Source: Devosia sp. Root685
Lineage (GTDB): Bacteria; Pseudomonadota; Alphaproteobacteria; Rhizobiales; Devosiaceae
Assembly: GCF_001427875.1 (NCBI RefSeq)
Contig: NZ_LMHK01000002.1
Coordinates: 623,682-687,681 of the forward strand
Direction: 5' to 3'
Length of the DNA: 64,000 nucleotides
The first letter of the stretch is position 1, and each line of letters begins with the position of its first letter. The translations under genes were made by a program, and so were the position numbers. The notes below the pieces were generated by a model that was not told the origin of the DNA, did no database searches, and saw nothing but the letters and a program-made list of their open reading frames with translations. Positions 62,350 through 64,000 of the stretch are shown one piece after another.

Positions 62350-63264
62350 ATGATCACCTGCTTTGATATTGGCGGCACGACGATCAAGGGCGCCACCGCC
62401 ACCGCGCCGGACAATCTGGCCCCGCTCGGCCGCGTGCCGACGCCGCGCGATGATTTTCCGGCCTTTGTCACGGCCATTGCAGGGCTGATCGAACCGGGCG
62501 GCGCTCCTGATGGCGCGCCGGTGGCTATTTCGGTGACCGGGGTAGTCGACCCGGCGAGTGGGCATGTCACCTGCGCCAATATCCCCTGTATCGATGGGCG
62601 GAAGCTTGCCCAAGAGTTGGAAGGGCTTTGGGGACGCAGGGTTTTCGTTGCCAATGACGCCGACTGTTTCGTGCTGGCCGAGGCGACGGCCGGCGCGGGG
62701 CGTGAGCATCGCGTGGTTTTCGGCGCGATCTTGGGGACCGGCGTCGGCGGCGGAATCGTCGTGGACAAGCGCCTCCATCCCGGTGCGGCGGGGCTGGGCG
62801 GCGAATGGGGCCATGGCACCATCGTCGCGACCAAAGTCAGCGTGCCGCCTTATGACGTGCCGCACTTTCCTTGTGGCTGTGGGCTGTCGGGGTGTCTCGA
62901 TACCGTTGGCGCGGCGCGCGGTATTGAAAGACTGCACAGGCTTTTGCATGGCACCGACCTTGCTAGCATTGAGGTTGTCTCAAAATGGCTTGCGGGCGAT
63001 GCCAGGGCGGCAGGCACGGTGGATCTCTTCATCGAATTGGTGGCGCAGCCCCTGGCGCTGGTGGTCAACATCCTGGGTCCCGACATCATCGCCGTAGGCG
63101 GCGGGCTCGGGAATAGCCCCGAACTGATTGCCCGGCTCGACGCGGCGGTGCGGCCGCGCATCCTCAGAAAACTCGACCGGCCGCTGGTCGTGCCGGCGCA
63201 ACTGACTGCCGATGCCGGGCTGATTGGGGCCGCAGCGCTCGGGCTTGCCGGAGGCGCTGCATGA
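62350..63264 (+). CDS. ROK-family sugar kinase (NagK-like)
   Basis: 304 aa. The phosphate loop DIGGTTIKGA, the ROK signature region LGTGVGGGIVVDKRLHPGAA, and the zinc motif FPCGCGLSGCLD are present. The second catalytic Asp is in VANDADCFVLAEA. The combination suits N-acetylglucosamine or glucose-type kinases; N-acetylglucosamine would fit the murein recycling locus elsewhere in the window. It overlaps the cutC gene by 4 bp. Confidence 0.88.
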   Translation: MITCFDIGGTTIKGATATAPDNLAPLGRVPTPRDDFPAFVTAIAGLIEPGGAPDGAPVAISVTGVVDPASGHVTCANIPCIDGRKLAQELEGLWGRRVFVANDADCFVLAEATAGAGREHRVVFGAILGTGVGGGIVVDKRLHPGAAGLGGEWGHGTIVATKVSVPPYDVPHFPCGCGLSGCLDTVGAARGIERLHRLLHGTDLASIEVVSKWLAGDARAAGTVDLFIELVAQPLALVVNILGPDIIAVGGGLGNSPELIARLDAAVRPRILRKLDRPLVVPAQLTADAGLIGAAALGLAGGAA

Positions 63265-64000
63265 CGCTACTCGAAATCTGTGTCGATACCGCCGCCGGCC
63301 TCCGCGCCGCCCATGCGGGTGGTGCCGATCGCATCGAACTCTGTTCAGCCCTCGAACTGGGTGGACTGACGCCCACTGCGGGCTTGATGGCGCTGGCGGC
63401 AGACATGGGTGTCACCGCCCGTGTCATGATCCGCCCGCGCGCCGGCGATTTCGTCTTTACATCGGACGACCTCGACATGATGCGCGCCGATATTGCCGCG
63501 GTTCGTGCCCTTGGTCTTGAGGGCGTGGTGCTCGGCGCCAATCGCGCGGATGGCAGCCTCGATATGGACATGCTCGCAGCTCTGGTGGAGGCAAGCGGGG
63601 GGCTGAAGAAAACGCTGCATCGCGCCTTCGATCTCGTGCCCGATATTGGCGAAGCGATCGAACAGGCCGTTGTGCTGGGCTTTGATACGATCCTCACCTC
63701 GGGCCGCGCCGCTTCTGCTCCCGCGGGGCTGGATGATCTGGTCCTTGCCCAGCGCATTGCGGCCGGGCGCATTACCATCATGGCGGGTGCTGGGATTGAT
63801 GCCAGCAATGTCGGCACCATCCTTGCCGCAGCGCCGCTCGGGGCCATTCACGGCTCTTGTTCAAGCCCAATTCCGGGCGATAGCGCACCAGCCACGCGGC
63901 TCGGCTTTGTCAGCCCCGGCCGCCGCCAAACCGACGGCGCGCGTGTTGCGGCGCTTAAAACTGCAATCGGCCAAGCAAAAGCCGGTTCTGCAAGTGTTTG
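63261..64000 (+). CDS. cutC: CutC-family protein (3' end outside window)
   Basis: At least 246 aa of a TIM barrel, matching CutC: LEICVDTAAGLRAAHAGGAD, RIELCSALELGGLTPTAGL and MIRPRAGDFVFT. Later LTSGRAASAPAG and IMAGAGID are also family blocks. It was named for copper homeostasis, though its enzymatic role is unclear. The frame is open to the right edge with no stop codon. It overlaps the ROK kinase stop by 4 bp. Confidence 0.92.
   Translation, partial: MTLLEICVDTAAGLRAAHAGGADRIELCSALELGGLTPTAGLMALAADMGVTARVMIRPRAGDFVFTSDDLDMMRADIAAVRALGLEGVVLGANRADGSLDMDMLAALVEASGGLKKTLHRAFDLVPDIGEAIEQAVVLGFDTILTSGRAASAPAGLDDLVLAQRIAAGRITIMAGAGIDASNVGTILAAAPLGAIHGSCSSPIPGDSAPATRLGFVSPGRRQTDGARVAALKTAIGQAKAGSASV

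Overview
The window is about 63-65% GC and codes almost wall to wall. Gene content (family 5 oligopeptide/oligosaccharide ABC importers, ugp operon, type I secretion with RTX substrates, MurR/RpiR, GntR and ECF regulators, rpmH-rnpA-yidC-yihA block) fits an alphaproteobacterium of the order Hyphomicrobiales. The protein style suggests the Devosia/Pelagibacterium group. That placement is inference from sequence character, not from a search.

Layout. (1) 1-6.0 kb: a type I secretion locus with the C-terminal part of an RTX protein, a terminator, then ATPase/permease, a second RTX/cadherin-like protein and a HlyD-type adaptor. (2) 6.1-7.6 kb: an orphan LuxR-type response regulator and a Crp/Fnr regulator. 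(3) 7.9-18.7 kb: a probable cell-wall muropeptide recycling locus: L-Ala-D/L-Glu epimerase family enzyme, MurR/RpiR regulator, DppA-B-C and fused D-F importer, S12-type serine hydrolase, AnmK kinase, GNAT acetyltransferase and a DMT exporter. (4) 18.9-24.1 kb: ugpB-A-E-C importer with a TIM-barrel isomerase at its end. (5) 24.3-39.1 kb: an oligosaccharide/sugar-acid locus: family 5 importer, GH39 glycosidase, GntR/FCD regulator, Gfo/Idh/MocA dehydrogenase, IlvD/Edd dehydratase, amidohydrolase (likely lactonase), DapA-family enzyme and SDR. A shared 15-bp palindromic motif sits at its three promoters. (6) 39.2-45.6 kb: tRNA-Arg(ACG), histidine kinase, disulfide-less Lpd-like flavoprotein, and rpmH-rnpA-yidC-yihA. 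(7) 45.7-49.2 kb: glutamine amidotransferase, Tat-type MsrB, fasciclin protein, anti-sigma and ECF sigma. (8) 49.4-57.3 kb: argB, TauE/SafE permease, MFS-TetR pair, ilvA, a secreted protein of unknown function and a HAD nucleotidase. (9) 57.4-58.5 kb: an IS30-family element inside a palindromic repeat. (10) 58.5-64 kb: MazG/PRA-PH-like protein, ABC exporter, YhiN-type flavoprotein, ROK kinase and partial CutC.

Four families of 70-130 bp palindromic repeats lie in gaps between genes. All three ABC importer operons have a strong hairpin just after the solute-binding-protein gene. I saw no CRISPR array, rRNA gene or prophage.
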